DNA of 64,000 nucleotides from Tepidamorphaceae bacterium (GTDB taxonomy: Bacteria > Pseudomonadota > Alphaproteobacteria > Rhizobiales > Tepidamorphaceae): contig JANQNT010000022.1 in assembly GCA_028279445.1 (NCBI GenBank), forward strand, positions 124,001-188,000, in the 5' to 3' direction. The notes under the pieces are model-generated. The model was not told the origin of the DNA. It was given only the letters and a program-made list of their open reading frames with translations, and did no database searches. Position 1 is the first letter of the stretch. Every line of letters begins with the position of its first letter. This document shows positions 44,333 to 53,637 of the stretch, piece after piece. A program made the position numbers and the translations under genes.

Positions 44333-45025
44333 ATGGATCGCAGGAACCTGATCATGGGTGGCGCGGCGGTGGTCGTCGCGGCAGGCGCCGGCTACTATTT
44401 CCTGGGGGGTGGCAACGGTGGCAACCAGAGCCTCGACCCCGACGCCCAGGGTGGTGGACAGGCCGGCGGTGGCTCGGTTGCCTCGGAGCAATTGCTGGTT
44501 GCCGGACCTCTCGGCGAGAAGGTACTGGGCAGCGACGACGCGCCGGTCACCATTATCGAATACGCCTCGATGACCTGCGGCCATTGCGCCAGTTTCCACA
44601 TCGAAACCCTGCCGGCGCTGAAAACCGAATTCATCGATACCGGCAAGGCGCGGCTGATCTTCCGGGAGTTTCCCCTCGACAACGTCGCCACCATGGCCTC
44701 CATGGTGGCGCGCTGCGCCAGACCGGAGTCCTTCTTCCCCCTGATCGGCGCCATGTTCCAGTTGCAAACAAGCTGGGCGTTCTCCGGTCAGCCGGTGGAG
44801 GACCTGCAGCGCGTCGCCCAGCAGGCGGGTTTTTCACAAGAGGAATTCAATGCCTGCTTGCAGAATCAGGCAGTGCTTGATGGTGTGAACTGGGTCAAGG
44901 AACGCGCTTCAAGGGAGTTTGACGTGCGTTCGACGCCGACATTCTTCATCAACGGGGAGATCGTGCGTGGCAACCTGCCGCTCGCCGAATTCCGCGAAAA
45001 GATCAACGCCGGGTTCACGTCCTGA
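44333..45025 (+). CDS. DsbA family thioredoxin-fold protein
   Basis: A 230-residue exported thioredoxin-fold protein. The N-terminus MDRRNLIMGGAAVVVAAGAGYYFL is a short anchor or signal, with a twin-Arg that loosely resembles a Tat signal. A Gly/Gln-rich linker follows to about 55, then PVTIIEYASMTCGHC (CGHC active site, about 78-81), SFHIETLPALK, and cis-Pro region DVRSTPTFFINGEIV near 205. It resembles DsbA/BdbD-type oxidoreductases. The start 44333 is preceded by GGGG at a weak distance; an earlier frame start at 44285 falls inside the palindrome and is rejected. Confidence 0.92.
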   Translation: MDRRNLIMGGAAVVVAAGAGYYFLGGGNGGNQSLDPDAQGGGQAGGGSVASEQLLVAGPLGEKVLGSDDAPVTIIEYASMTCGHCASFHIETLPALKTEFIDTGKARLIFREFPLDNVATMASMVARCARPESFFPLIGAMFQLQTSWAFSGQPVEDLQRVAQQAGFSQEEFNACLQNQAVLDGVNWVKERASREFDVRSTPTFFINGEIVRGNLPLAEFREKINAGFTS

Positions 45026-45088
45026 GGCTGACTGCCTAGAGGGCCGCGCCTATGCGTGTGATCGCCATCACCTGACCCTGGCGGCCGC

Positions 45089-48000
45089 ATGAAGTTCGAA
45101 CGCCTGCGCATCGTCGGCTTCAAGAGCTTCGTCGACCCCACCGACATGCCGATCCTGTCGGGGCTGACCGGCATCGTCGGTCCGAACGGCTGCGGCAAGT
45201 CGAACCTCGTCGAGGCGCTGCGCTGGGTGATGGGCGAAAGCTCGTTCAAGTCGATGCGCGGCTCCGGCATGGACGACGTCATCTTCTCCGGCAGCGCCGG
45301 GCGGCCGTCCCGCAACACCGCCGAGGTCGCACTGCTGCTCGACAACGCCGAGCGCCAGGCGCCGGCCGTGTTCAACGACACCGACCAACTGGAGGTTTCG
45401 CGCCGCATCGAGCGCGAGGCCGGATCGGCCTATCGCGTCAACGGCAAGGATGTGCGCGCGCGCGACGTGCAGTTGCTGTTCGCCGATGCGGCGACCGGCG
45501 CCCATTCGCCGGCACTGGTGCGTCAGGGCCAGATCGGCGAACTGATCGCCGCCAAGCCGCGCGACCGCCGCCGCATTCTGGAAGACGCCGCCGGGATCGC
45601 CGGGCTGCACGCGCGCCGTCACGAGGCCGAACTGCGCCTGCGCGCGGCTGAATCGAACCTAGAGCGGCTCGACGATGTCATCGCTCAGATCGCCGGTCAG
45701 CTTGAATCGCTGAAACGCCAGGCCCGACAGGCCAACCGCTACCGCACGGTATCCGAGCAGGTCCGCAAGGTGGAAGCCACCGTGCTGCATCTGCGCTGGA
45801 CCTTGGCGAAGGATGAACGCGCCGAATGCCAGAGAACGCTCGAGGCGGCCGTGCGCGCCGTCGGCGAACGCATGCGCGCCGCCGCCCAGGCCGAGACCGC
45901 GCGCCTTGCCACCCAGGAGCGCCTGCCCGAGCTGCGCGACGCGGAAGCCAAGGAAGCCGCCGTCGTCCGCCACCTGACCGTGACGCGCGACCAGCTCGAC
46001 CAGGAGGCCGCCCGCGCCGAGGAGCGCCGCGCCGAGATGGCTGCGCGTATCGCCGAAAGCCAGCGCGACCGCGAGCGCGAGCGTGCCGCGATCGCCGATG
46101 CCGGCGAAACCCTGAAGCGGTTGGCGGAAGAATCCGGCGCGTTGACGCAACCGGCCGAGGATGGCGCGGAAAGCGGTGCCGCGCTCAAGCAGGCGGAGGA
46201 ACGCGCCGAGGTCGCCCTGCGCACCATCGAGGCCGAACTGGCCGAAGCACTCAGTTCGGCGGCCGATCTCGCCGCCCGGCGCAGCCAGCTCGAACGCGTC
46301 GTGCGTGACGAGAGCGAACGGCTGACCCGGCTCACGGGCCAGCTTTCCGAGATCGAAGGCGAAGCCGCGACGATTGTCTCGCGCAACGGCGAGGCAACCA
46401 GCGGAGGCGAGGACGCCGCAGCCACCGTCAGCGAAGCGAAGACCCTGCTTGAGGCGGCCGAGCGCGAGAGCGAAGCCGCGCGTGGCGCTGTCTCCGATGC
46501 AGAGGACGCGCGGCGCAACGCCGGCGAACCCCTGCGCGCCGCCGAACAGGCCTTGCAATCGCTGATGGCCGAGCACCGCACCTTGCAGAGGGTGCTGGCG
46601 GTGGAAGAAAGCGACATGTTCGCACCGATCATCGATACGGTGACGGTGGACCCCGGCTACGAAGCAGCGCTGGGTGCCGCGCTCGGCGACGATCTGGCGG
46701 TGCCCTCCGACGAAGGCGCGGCCGTCCACTGGACGCTGGTGGTCGCCGACGGCGATGCCGGCCTGCCGGAGGGTTGCGAGCCGCTCAGCACGCATGTGCG
46801 CGCGCCCAAGGTGCTCGCCCGCCGGCTGCGCCAGATCGGCATCGTCGAACGCGCCGAAGGCGCCAAGCTGCAATACAAGCTCAAGCCGGGACAGCGCCTG
46901 GTCAGCCGCGAGGGCGACCTGTGGCGCTGGGACGGCTTCACCGCCGCGGCCGAGGCCAAGACGCCGTCAGCCCAGCGGCTGGAGCAGCGCAACCGTCTGG
47001 CCGAGCTCGACAGCGAGATCGCGGACGCCGAAGCAACGCTGGAGACCGCCCGTGGCGAACTCGATCGCACGAGCGCCGCGCTGGAACGCGCCCGCGAGCG
47101 CGAAACCGCGGCACAGGATGCACGCCGCGCCGCGCAAGCCTCACTCGCCGCCGCCCAGGACGCCCACGCCCGCGCCGAGCGGGTATCCGCCCAGGAGACC
47201 GCCCGGCTCTCGGCACTTCAGGAAGCCGCCGAGCGGCTGAAGGCAAGCATCACCGAGTCGGAAACCGCCAAGGACGCTGCAGTCACCGGCTTCGATGCGC
47301 TTGGCGACGATGCCGCGCTCGACGCGCAGGTCGCCGGGTTGCGTCAGTCCGTCGCCGAAGCCCGCGGTGAGTATTCCAAGGCCAGCGCCGCCGCCCAGAG
47401 CGCGGCCCGGGAGGCGGCGATGCGCGAAAGCCGCCTTGCCGCGATCGCCGAGGAGACGACCCGCTGGACCAAGCGGCGCAGCGATGCCGAGGCCCAGGAG
47501 AAAGCGCTTGCCGAGCGCGCCGAAGAGCTGGCCCGCGAGGCGGAGCTGCTGACCCGCATGCCCGACGAAATCGGTGACAAGCGCAACCGGCTCAACGAGC
47601 AGATCGATGCGGCCGAGGCCAAGCGCAAGACCGCGGCCGACAGCCTCGCCGAGGCCGAGACGGCGCTGCGCGAGGCCGATACATCGGCGCGCGAGACCGA
47701 TCGCGCGGTGGGCGAGGCCCGCGAGGCGCAGGCGCGCGGCGAAGCCACCCTGGAAGGCCTGAAACAGCGCCTTGCCGACATCGCCGGACACATCGAGGAG
47801 ACGCTGGAATGCGCCCCCGAAGAGGCCTTCGCGCTCACCGGCTACGGCGAAGACGACACCCTGCCCGACGCCCGGCAACTGGAACACAAGCTCGAGCAGC
47901 TCAAGCGCGACCGAGACCGATTGGGCGCCGTCAATCTGCGCGCGGAGATCGAGGCCAAGGAGGCTCAAGGCGAGCACGACGCGCTGACTACCGAACGCGA

Positions 48001-48547
48001 AGATCTGGAACAGGCGATCGGCCGCCTGCGTCAGGGCATTTCAAGCCTCAACAAGGAAGGCCGCGAACGCCTGCTTGCCTCCTTCTCGGTGGTCAACGGC
48101 CATTTCCAGCGGCTGTTCACGACGCTGTTTGGCGGCGGCACGGCGGAGCTTGCGCTGGAAGGCTCCGACGATCCGCTGGAGGCCGGCCTCGACATCATCG
48201 CCCGCCCGCCGGGCAAACGCCCGCAAACGCTGACGCTACTGTCGGGCGGCGAGCAGGCACTCACCGCGACCGCACTGATCTTCGCGGTGTTCCTCACCAA
48301 TCCCTCGCCGATCTGCGTGCTGGATGAGGTGGACGCGCCGCTCGACGACGCCAACGTGGAGCGTTTCTGCGCCCTGATGGAGGAAATGGTCCGCTCCACC
48401 GAGACCCGTTTCCTGCTGATCACCCACAACCCGATCACCATGGCGCGGATGGATCGCCTCTACGGCGTCACCATGGCCGAGCGCGGCGTCAGCCAACTGG
48501 TTTCTGTGGACCTTTCCGAGGCCCAGCAAATGCGCGAGGCCGGCTAG
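45089..48547 (+). CDS. smc: Chromosome segregation protein SMC
   Basis: A 1152-residue SMC ATPase. Walker A GIVGPNGCGKSNLVEALRW (about 28-46); coiled-coil arms rich in Ala/Glu/Arg (about 165-500 and 650-1000); hinge near 500-650 (SDMFAPIIDTVTVDPGYEAALGAALGDDLAV); C-terminal signature LLSGGEQALTATALIFAVFL and Walker B PICVLDEVDAPLDDAN (about 1050-1090). The dimer compacts chromosomes with ScpAB. It follows the DsbA-like gene by 63 bp. Confidence 0.97.
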   Translation: MKFERLRIVGFKSFVDPTDMPILSGLTGIVGPNGCGKSNLVEALRWVMGESSFKSMRGSGMDDVIFSGSAGRPSRNTAEVALLLDNAERQAPAVFNDTDQLEVSRRIEREAGSAYRVNGKDVRARDVQLLFADAATGAHSPALVRQGQIGELIAAKPRDRRRILEDAAGIAGLHARRHEAELRLRAAESNLERLDDVIAQIAGQLESLKRQARQANRYRTVSEQVRKVEATVLHLRWTLAKDERAECQRTLEAAVRAVGERMRAAAQAETARLATQERLPELRDAEAKEAAVVRHLTVTRDQLDQEAARAEERRAEMAARIAESQRDRERERAAIADAGETLKRLAEESGALTQPAEDGAESGAALKQAEERAEVALRTIEAELAEALSSAADLAARRSQLERVVRDESERLTRLTGQLSEIEGEAATIVSRNGEATSGGEDAAATVSEAKTLLEAAERESEAARGAVSDAEDARRNAGEPLRAAEQALQSLMAEHRTLQRVLAVEESDMFAPIIDTVTVDPGYEAALGAALGDDLAVPSDEGAAVHWTLVVADGDAGLPEGCEPLSTHVRAPKVLARRLRQIGIVERAEGAKLQYKLKPGQRLVSREGDLWRWDGFTAAAEAKTPSAQRLEQRNRLAELDSEIADAEATLETARGELDRTSAALERARERETAAQDARRAAQASLAAAQDAHARAERVSAQETARLSALQEAAERLKASITESETAKDAAVTGFDALGDDAALDAQVAGLRQSVAEARGEYSKASAAAQSAAREAAMRESRLAAIAEETTRWTKRRSDAEAQEKALAERAEELAREAELLTRMPDEIGDKRNRLNEQIDAAEAKRKTAADSLAEAETALREADTSARETDRAVGEAREAQARGEATLEGLKQRLADIAGHIEETLECAPEEAFALTGYGEDDTLPDARQLEHKLEQLKRDRDRLGAVNLRAEIEAKEAQGEHDALTTEREDLEQAIGRLRQGISSLNKEGRERLLASFSVVNGHFQRLFTTLFGGGTAELALEGSDDPLEAGLDIIARPPGKRPQTLTLLSGGEQALTATALIFAVFLTNPSPICVLDEVDAPLDDANVERFCALMEEMVRSTETRFLLITHNPITMARMDRLYGVTMAERGVSQLVSVDLSEAQQMREAG

Positions 48548-48559
48548 GCCGCAACAACC

Positions 48560-48600
48560 TGTGCGGAATTCGCATATATCGCACCGCACAATCGACATTT
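48560..48600 (+). terminator. Weak candidate terminator after smc
   Basis: TGTGCGG (48560-48566) pairs with CCGCACA (48584-48590) across a 17-nt loop, followed by ATCGACATTTTT. The loop is long, so this is only a plausible end of the smc transcript. Confidence 0.35.
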
Positions 48601-48641
48601 TTATCATATAAAACAAAGAGATAATTGGCCGGCAGCCGTCC

Positions 48642-48670
48642 TTGACACGTTCCGGCCCGCTCTCTATGTT
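48642..48670 (+). promoter_or_regulatory. Housekeeping promoter of the atp F0 operon
   Basis: TTGACA at 48642-48647, 17-bp spacer, TATGTT at 48665-48670: perfect -35 and a good -10 for the primary sigma factor, 85 bp before the atpI start. It is the strongest sigma70-type match I saw in the window and fits high constitutive expression of ATP synthase. Confidence 0.7.
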
Positions 48671-48755
48671 GCGCGCGGTTTTGCGGGGGTTTCCAAGGCA
48701 TGCGGCCTCAGGTCGCAGTGTCTGGGGGCACCAAGCTGCACCGGCGCGGAACGCG

Positions 48756-49133
48756 ATGGCGAGCCAGGCAGATCAGCCAGGAGATGGCCCCGGTCCCAAG
48801 CGGGACGGACGTCTCGACCGGCTGGACGCCGAGATCGCCCGTCAAAAGGCGCAACGCCCTGTCGAAGACACGGGCGAGGCCGCCACGACAGCGCGGGCTG
48901 GCTATGCGCAGGCGATGCGGATGAGTTCCGAGTTCATCGCCGGCGTGTTGTTGGGTGCCGGCATCGGCTGGCTGATCGATTACGTCTTCGGCACCACGCC
49001 GTGGGGATTGATCGTCTTCCTGATGCTCGGTTTCGCGGCAGGCGTTCTCAACGTCCTGCGCGCAGCGAAGGTGGTCGAAGACCCGCGCGAGCGGCTGGCG
49101 CGCGAAGAACGCGAACGCCGCGAGCGAAGCTGA
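48756..49133 (+). CDS. atpI: F0F1 ATP synthase subunit I
   Basis: A 125-residue AtpI with two spans (about 55-75 and 80-100: [38 protein letters not shown]). The N-terminus is charged, the C-terminus basic. It assists c-ring assembly. First gene of the F0 operon, with ATG at 48756. The F1 genes are not in this window, as usual for Rhizobiales where F0 and F1 operons are separate. Confidence 0.9.
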   Translation: MASQADQPGDGPGPKRDGRLDRLDAEIARQKAQRPVEDTGEAATTARAGYAQAMRMSSEFIAGVLLGAGIGWLIDYVFGTTPWGLIVFLMLGFAAGVLNVLRAAKVVEDPRERLAREERERRERS

Positions 49134-49236
49134 CCGGGCAACCGGCCGACCAAGGGCCGGGCGCGGCGGCGGGCGACATGCAGGGTGCGGTTCGCGACAG
49201 GCGCGGACGGCGGATGAGACAGGGGAATTCCGGGGC

Positions 49237-49989
49237 GTGGCAAACGATCCGATCTCGCAGTTCAAGATCCAGCCGATCATTCCGCTGGAGATCGGCGGGC
49301 TGGACCTGTCGTTCACCAATTCCGCCCTGTTCATGATGCTGACCGTGGCGACCACCGCCGGCTTCCTGGCGCTGGCGACATCGGGGCGCGGCCTAGTCCC
49401 CTCGCGGCTGCAGTCGATCGCCGAGATCGCCTACGAATTCATAGCCGGAATGTTGCGGGACGCGGCCGGGTCGCAAGGGCTGAGGTTCTTCCCGCTGGTT
49501 TTCTCGCTGTTCATGTTCATCCTGATCGGCAACCTGTTCGGGATGTTCCCCTACTTCTTCACCTTCACCAGCCACATCATCGTCACCGCGGCGCTGGCCT
49601 TGCTGGTTTTCACAATCGTGCTGGTCACCGGCTTTGCGCGCAACGGGCTGCGCTTCCTGAAGCTGTTCGTCCCCTCGGGCGTTCCAGCCGCCGTGCTGCC
49701 CTTCGTCGTGCTGATCGAGGTGATCTCGTTCTTCACCCGCCCGATCAGCCATTCGGTGCGCCTGTTCGCCAACATGCTGGCCGGCCACATCACGCTGAAG
49801 GTATTCGCCGGCTTCATCGTCTCGCTGAGCTCGCTTGGCGCCATCGGTATCGCCGGAGCAATCCTGCCGCTGGTGATGACCATCGGCATCACGGCGCTGG
49901 AGTTCCTGGTTTCCTTCCTGCAGGCCTATGTATTCGCGATGCTGACCTGCATGTACCTCAACGACGCCCTGCACCCGGACGAGCACTAG
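49237..49989 (+). CDS. atpB: F0F1 ATP synthase subunit a
   Basis: A 250-residue membrane subunit a forming the proton half-channels against the c ring. [23 protein letters not shown] (about 168-190) contains the essential Arg; [22 protein letters not shown]-like C-terminus completes the family pattern; about five to six spans. Starts with GTG ([14 protein letters not shown]), with AGGGGA 10 bp upstream. Confidence 0.96.
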   Translation: MANDPISQFKIQPIIPLEIGGLDLSFTNSALFMMLTVATTAGFLALATSGRGLVPSRLQSIAEIAYEFIAGMLRDAAGSQGLRFFPLVFSLFMFILIGNLFGMFPYFFTFTSHIIVTAALALLVFTIVLVTGFARNGLRFLKLFVPSGVPAAVLPFVVLIEVISFFTRPISHSVRLFANMLAGHITLKVFAGFIVSLSSLGAIGIAGAILPLVMTIGITALEFLVSFLQAYVFAMLTCMYLNDALHPDEH

Positions 49990-50087
49990 GAGCACGCAAG
50001 GCGTTTCGACCAACCATCGACCGGCGGATGTCCGCCCCGACACATTCGGCGTGAGGAACACGCCAGTCTCGAAGGAGTTTGAAAGTC

Positions 50088-50312
50088 ATGGAAGCTGAAG
50101 CAGCAAAGATGATCGGTGCCGGCCTCGCCGCCATCGGTACCGGTGCCGCCGGTATCGGTGTGGGCAACCTGTTCGGCCAGTTCCTGCAGGGCGCGCTGCG
50201 CAACCCGGGCGCGGCCGACGGCCAGTTCGGCCGCCTGATCTTCGGCTTCGCGGTGACCGAGGCGCTCGGCATCTTCGCGCTGCTGATCGCGCTGCTGCTG
50301 CTGTTCACCTGA
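50088..50312 (+). CDS. atpE: F0F1 ATP synthase subunit c
   Basis: A 74-residue c-subunit hairpin: two spans joined by the polar loop ([18 protein letters not shown]). The proton-carrying Glu is in the second span ([14 protein letters not shown]). The start ATG 50088 is set by AAGGAG ten bases upstream; an upstream TTG is not needed. Confidence 0.95.
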   Translation: MEAEAAKMIGAGLAAIGTGAAGIGVGNLFGQFLQGALRNPGAADGQFGRLIFGFAVTEALGIFALLIALLLLFT

Positions 50313-50430
50313 TCAGTCGAACGCCATGAGCGCCGTGCGTGGACGCGCGCGGCGCTTGCGGCATCACTGCGACGGACGACGCCCGAGGCGGCATGCGCGC
50401 ATGCCGTGACCAAGTGCGGAGTTGAGCATC

Positions 50431-51162
50431 ATGGCCAGCGACACCGACGACACAGTCCAGGCGGCGCCGACGAGCTCCGACCAGGAACAGCCTTCACCGG
50501 CGGCCGGTGACCAGGCCTCGCCTGCGCAGGCCTCACCTGAGGTCGACGAGCAACCCTCGTCGGGGGGCGAAGAGAACGCTGCTCCGGCCGGTGGCGAACA
50601 TGCGTCACCCGCGGACGGCGAACTGCACACCGAGACGCAGGCCCATGGCGGCGCCGACGATCACGGCAGCGACGTCTTCCCGCCCTTCGACAGCACCACC
50701 TTCGCGTCGCAGTTGGTGTGGCTGGCGATCGCCTTCGGCCTGTTCTACTACCTGATGTCGAAGATGATCCTGCCGCGCATCGCGCAGACCCTCGAACAGC
50801 GTCACGACCGCATCGCCAGCGATCTCGCCGAAGCCGAGCGGCTGAAGAACGAGACGGACGCCGCCATCGCCGCCTACGAGCAGGCGCTGACCGAGGCGCG
50901 CCAGAAGGCCGGCGACATCGCGCGATCCACCCGCGAACGGGTGCAGGAAGCAATCGAGGCCGACCGCACCGAGGCCGAGACCGCACTTGCCGACAAACTC
51001 GCCGAGGCGGAGACGCGGATCGGCGAGGTCAGGACCAAGGCCCTGGCCGAGGTCGATACAATCGCCGCCGACGCCGCCCAGGCGCTGATCGGATCCCTCG
51101 GCGGCGTGAAAGTCACCAAGACCGAGCTGACAAAGACCGTCGGCGACGTGCGCGCTCAGTAG
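50431..51162 (+). CDS. atpG: F0F1 ATP synthase subunit b' with long acidic N-terminus
   Basis: A 243-residue b' stator subunit. After one span ([20 protein letters not shown], about 93-112) a long Ala/Glu-rich coiled coil ([31 protein letters not shown] onward) reaches up to F1. The first ~85 residues are an unusual Ala/Pro/Glu/Ser low-complexity acidic extension, longer than in typical b' (about 160-200 residues in total). ATG at 50431 is chosen; a TTG nine bases earlier is in frame. Confidence 0.92.
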   Translation: MASDTDDTVQAAPTSSDQEQPSPAAGDQASPAQASPEVDEQPSSGGEENAAPAGGEHASPADGELHTETQAHGGADDHGSDVFPPFDSTTFASQLVWLAIAFGLFYYLMSKMILPRIAQTLEQRHDRIASDLAEAERLKNETDAAIAAYEQALTEARQKAGDIARSTRERVQEAIEADRTEAETALADKLAEAETRIGEVRTKALAEVDTIAADAAQALIGSLGGVKVTKTELTKTVGDVRAQ

Positions 51163-51177
51163 GCGGGGACAAGGCAC

Positions 51178-51657
51178 ATGGACGCTTCCTTCTGGTCACT
51201 GATCGGGCTGATCCTGTTTCTCGCCCTGCTCGCCTACCTGAAGGTGCCGGGCATGATCACCGGCTCGCTGGATGACCGCGCCAAGCGCATCTCCGACGAG
51301 CTCGACGAGGCCCGCAAGCTGCGCGAGGAAGCGCAGGCGCTTCTCGCCGAGTATCAGCGCAAGCAGCGCGACGCCGAGCAGGAAGCCGCCGACATCGTCG
51401 CCCAGGCCGAGGCCAGCGCCGAGCGCATGTCCGCCGACGCCAAGCAGGCGCTCGAGGAGCTGATCGCCCGGCGCACCAAGATGGCCGAGACCAAGATCGC
51501 CCAGGCAGAAGCACAGGCCATGCAGGACGTCCGCGCGGCGGCTGCCGATGCGGCCGTCGCTGCCGCGGAACGCATTCTCGCAGCCAAGGTCACCGGCAAG
51601 GCCGCCGACACCCAGGTCGCCTCCTCGATCGCCGAGATCAAGTCGCGCATGCAGTAG
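51178..51657 (+). CDS. atpF: F0F1 ATP synthase subunit b
   Basis: A 159-residue b subunit: one N-terminal span (SFWSLIGLILFLALLAYLKVP), then a continuous coiled coil (RAKRISDELDEARKLREEAQALLAEYQRKQRDAEQEA). With b' it makes the peripheral stalk heterodimer of alphaproteobacteria. Fifteen bases after atpG; a strong terminator follows. Confidence 0.95.
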   Translation: MDASFWSLIGLILFLALLAYLKVPGMITGSLDDRAKRISDELDEARKLREEAQALLAEYQRKQRDAEQEAADIVAQAEASAERMSADAKQALEELIARRTKMAETKIAQAEAQAMQDVRAAAADAAVAAAERILAAKVTGKAADTQVASSIAEIKSRMQ

Positions 51658-51688
51658 CGCCGGCACCAGGTCGGCCGCACATCACCAG

Positions 51689-51714
51689 CCCCGGCCACCG
51701 TGCCGGGGTTTTTT
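51689..51714 (+). terminator. Rho-independent terminator of the atp operon
   Basis: CCCCGGC (51689-51695) pairs with GCCGGGG (51702-51708) around a 6-nt loop, followed by six T. A textbook terminator 32 bp after the atpF stop. Confidence 0.92.
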
Positions 51715-51750
51715 GTTGAAGCGCTTCGCATCACGTCTGAACGCCCGCGT

Positions 51751-51884
51751 GAATCAGATTCTCAAGGTGAAGCTCACGTCGTGTCGACGTTCGGGAATCG
51801 ATCTTTCAGCACCGCCACGCAACACACTGGAATGACTCGTCTTTCCACGCCTTGTTGATTCAGTTCCTCAACGGAATCTGATTC
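51751..51884. other. Cluster of seven GANTC (CcrM) sites between convergent genes
   Basis: GANTC occurs at 51751, 51757, 51795, 51834, 51857, 51874 and 51880. Two pairs make palindromes GAATCAGATTC (51751-51761) and GAATCTGATTC (51874-51884), reverse complements of each other, within imperfect repeats (both followed by C/G-AA and then AAGCT). A hairpin ACGTCG-TGT-CGACGT lies at 51776-51790. The region (51715-51979) is gene-free and lies between atpF and the convergent DUF1326 gene, so it is not an obvious promoter. Confidence 0.7.
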
Positions 51885-51979
51885 TGAACGGCAAGCTGAA
51901 ACGACGCTTCAGATGAGCTCGCGATCGGCAAGACGCCGCGCAAGGGAACGCCTGCAACTGAGCGGACCCGGCATGTGCA

Positions 51980-52597
51980 TCAGGGCCCAGACCAGTCGAT
52001 TTCGCACAGTTCGGCCGACTTGTTGTCGAAGTTCCAAACCCGCCCGAAATCACGCACCTTGGCCTTGCCCGCCTGGGCCACGATCACCTCCGGCCCCATC
52101 CAGTACTGCGTGTTGCTGATGACCACATGCTCGTCCGGCCGGGCGCCGTCGATGGGGGCCACTTCGGCAGTGATGATCTTCGGAACCACGACGCGGCGCG
52201 CCTTGCCGTCGGTGATGTACTCGACCGGCTCCCGGCGCGATCCCAGATAGGTGCCGACGAGCAGCCGGAACAGCCCCGTGGTGCCACGCGCACGCCCGGT
52301 GAAAATCGCCTCCAGCGCAGCGAACTGCTCCGACGTCGCGCGTTCGTCGAAGTAGCCGGCCGCGGTCCAATTGCCCTCACCCATGCGCCCGGGAATGTCG
52401 ATCAGCATGGCGACATTCAGACCACTCAGCGGCGCTTCGCCAAAATGACCTTCATCGATACGCACCGCCAGCCAGGTCTGGCAGTAGCCTTGCGTCGGCG
52501 GCGCCGCGCCCAGCGACACCACGCAGGGACAGAACAGGTCGCAACTGCAGTTGAGCGCCAGCTCCCCCTTCATCGACCAGGACGGAATGTCGTTCAT
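51980..52597 (-). CDS. DUF1326 domain-containing protein
   Basis: A 205-residue DUF1326 protein: WSMKGELALNCSCDLFCPCVVSLGAAP with the Cys-rich CSCxxFCPC signature (about 13-22), then DIPGRMGEGNWTAAGYFDERATSEQFAALEAIFTG and FDNKSAELCEIDWSGP at the end. The family is usually next to a DUF2182 gene, as here (28 bp away). The clustered cysteines suggest metal binding; the function is uncertain. MNDIPSWSMKG at 52597 is used as the start. Confidence 0.9.
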   Translation of the reverse strand: MNDIPSWSMKGELALNCSCDLFCPCVVSLGAAPPTQGYCQTWLAVRIDEGHFGEAPLSGLNVAMLIDIPGRMGEGNWTAAGYFDERATSEQFAALEAIFTGRARGTTGLFRLLVGTYLGSRREPVEYITDGKARRVVVPKIITAEVAPIDGARPDEHVVISNTQYWMGPEVIVAQAGKAKVRDFGRVWNFDNKSAELCEIDWSGP

Positions 52598-52625
52598 GTT
52601 GTCGATCCCCACATGACGTGCCGCG

Positions 52626-53411
52626 TCACATCCCAAGCAGGACGCGACCAAGCTGAAGACTGCCGATGACGAGCAGCGCGACGCCCACGAAACGACCCCA
52701 CCGGTCCGCCTTGGGTAGGGTCTTCTCGGCCAGCAGATAGACCGCGATCACCGCCATCCAGAGCACGTTCATGGCGCCGAAGACGAACATCAAACCCATC
52801 AGCGCGATGCAGCATCCAAGACAGTAGAGACCGTGACCGAAGCCGACCGGGAATGCGCCGGCAAGACCTTCGCGCCAATGGGCTATGAGATAGGTCAGCG
52901 GATGCCGGCAATGCTTGAGACAGGTCTCTTTCAGCGGCGTCAACTGATACGCACCGGCGACCAGCGTCAGCACACCGGCGGCAAGCGGCCCGGCGAGCGT
53001 ACCGCCCATGGCGAAATGACTGCTGCCGCGAAGGCCAAGCTGCAACAGCGCCAGCGCCAGTGCGGCAACGGTCCAGACCGCGAGGTAGCCGAGCGTGAAG
53101 AGCGCGATGCGCGCGGCGAGCCGCATGCCGCGATCTTCCCGGGCGGCAGCGCTGGCGTAGACGGCCATCACCGGCGTCATGGCCGGCAGCATCATCGCCG
53201 CCATCATCAGCACCCACATCAGCGCGGTCGCGGCGACCATACCCGGCAACAGGGGCATCGCCCCACCACCCATGCCCGGCATGTCCATACCGGACATATC
53301 CATGTCCGACATGCCGATCCACAGGGCAAGCCACAGCCCGACCGCGACCACGGCGGCAACAGCAACGGTGACAGTCCTGGGATCATCGATCGGGCGCGAC
53401 AGCAGCGACAT
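52626..53411 (-). CDS. DUF2182 family metal-binding membrane protein
   Basis: A 261-residue membrane protein with about seven spans. The DUF2182 signature is FGHGLYCLGCCIALMGLMFVFGAMN (about 180-204), together with WVLMMAAMMLPAMTPVM. Between the first two spans lies a Met/Asp/Gly-rich loop (MSDMDMSGMDMPGMGGGAM, about 34-52) like copper-binding Met motifs. The start MSLLSRPIDD at 53411 is chosen over the longer frame. It pairs with DUF1326; copper handling is the best guess, not proven. Confidence 0.9.
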   Translation of the reverse strand: MSLLSRPIDDPRTVTVAVAAVVAVGLWLALWIGMSDMDMSGMDMPGMGGGAMPLLPGMVAATALMWVLMMAAMMLPAMTPVMAVYASAAAREDRGMRLAARIALFTLGYLAVWTVAALALALLQLGLRGSSHFAMGGTLAGPLAAGVLTLVAGAYQLTPLKETCLKHCRHPLTYLIAHWREGLAGAFPVGFGHGLYCLGCCIALMGLMFVFGAMNVLWMAVIAVYLLAEKTLPKADRWGRFVGVALLVIGSLQLGRVLLGM

Positions 53412-53637
53412 GGAAAGCCCTTTGAACGCGGAAACGCCGGGCACTTTCGGAAGCAGGCGAAGCCGCGTCAAGCCTTGCAGGCCGACGCCGGGCTTGCGTA
53501 CCGGCTAGCGCCATGTTCGAGTATCGGGTGGGCCGGAGCGCATCCGACGGGAAGAGAACGAACGAGCAGGCCGCGGACGATCCCGCGATCGATCTACAGC
53601 GGCCGCTATCAGTGAGAGTTGAGCAAGGGGAGCAACA

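Noticed and set aside
44285-44333. Upstream start for the DsbA-like gene inside the palindrome
   Set aside because: The 16 extra residues are not a signal peptide and would put the start codon inside a 34-bp palindrome; the signal-type segment begins at 44333.
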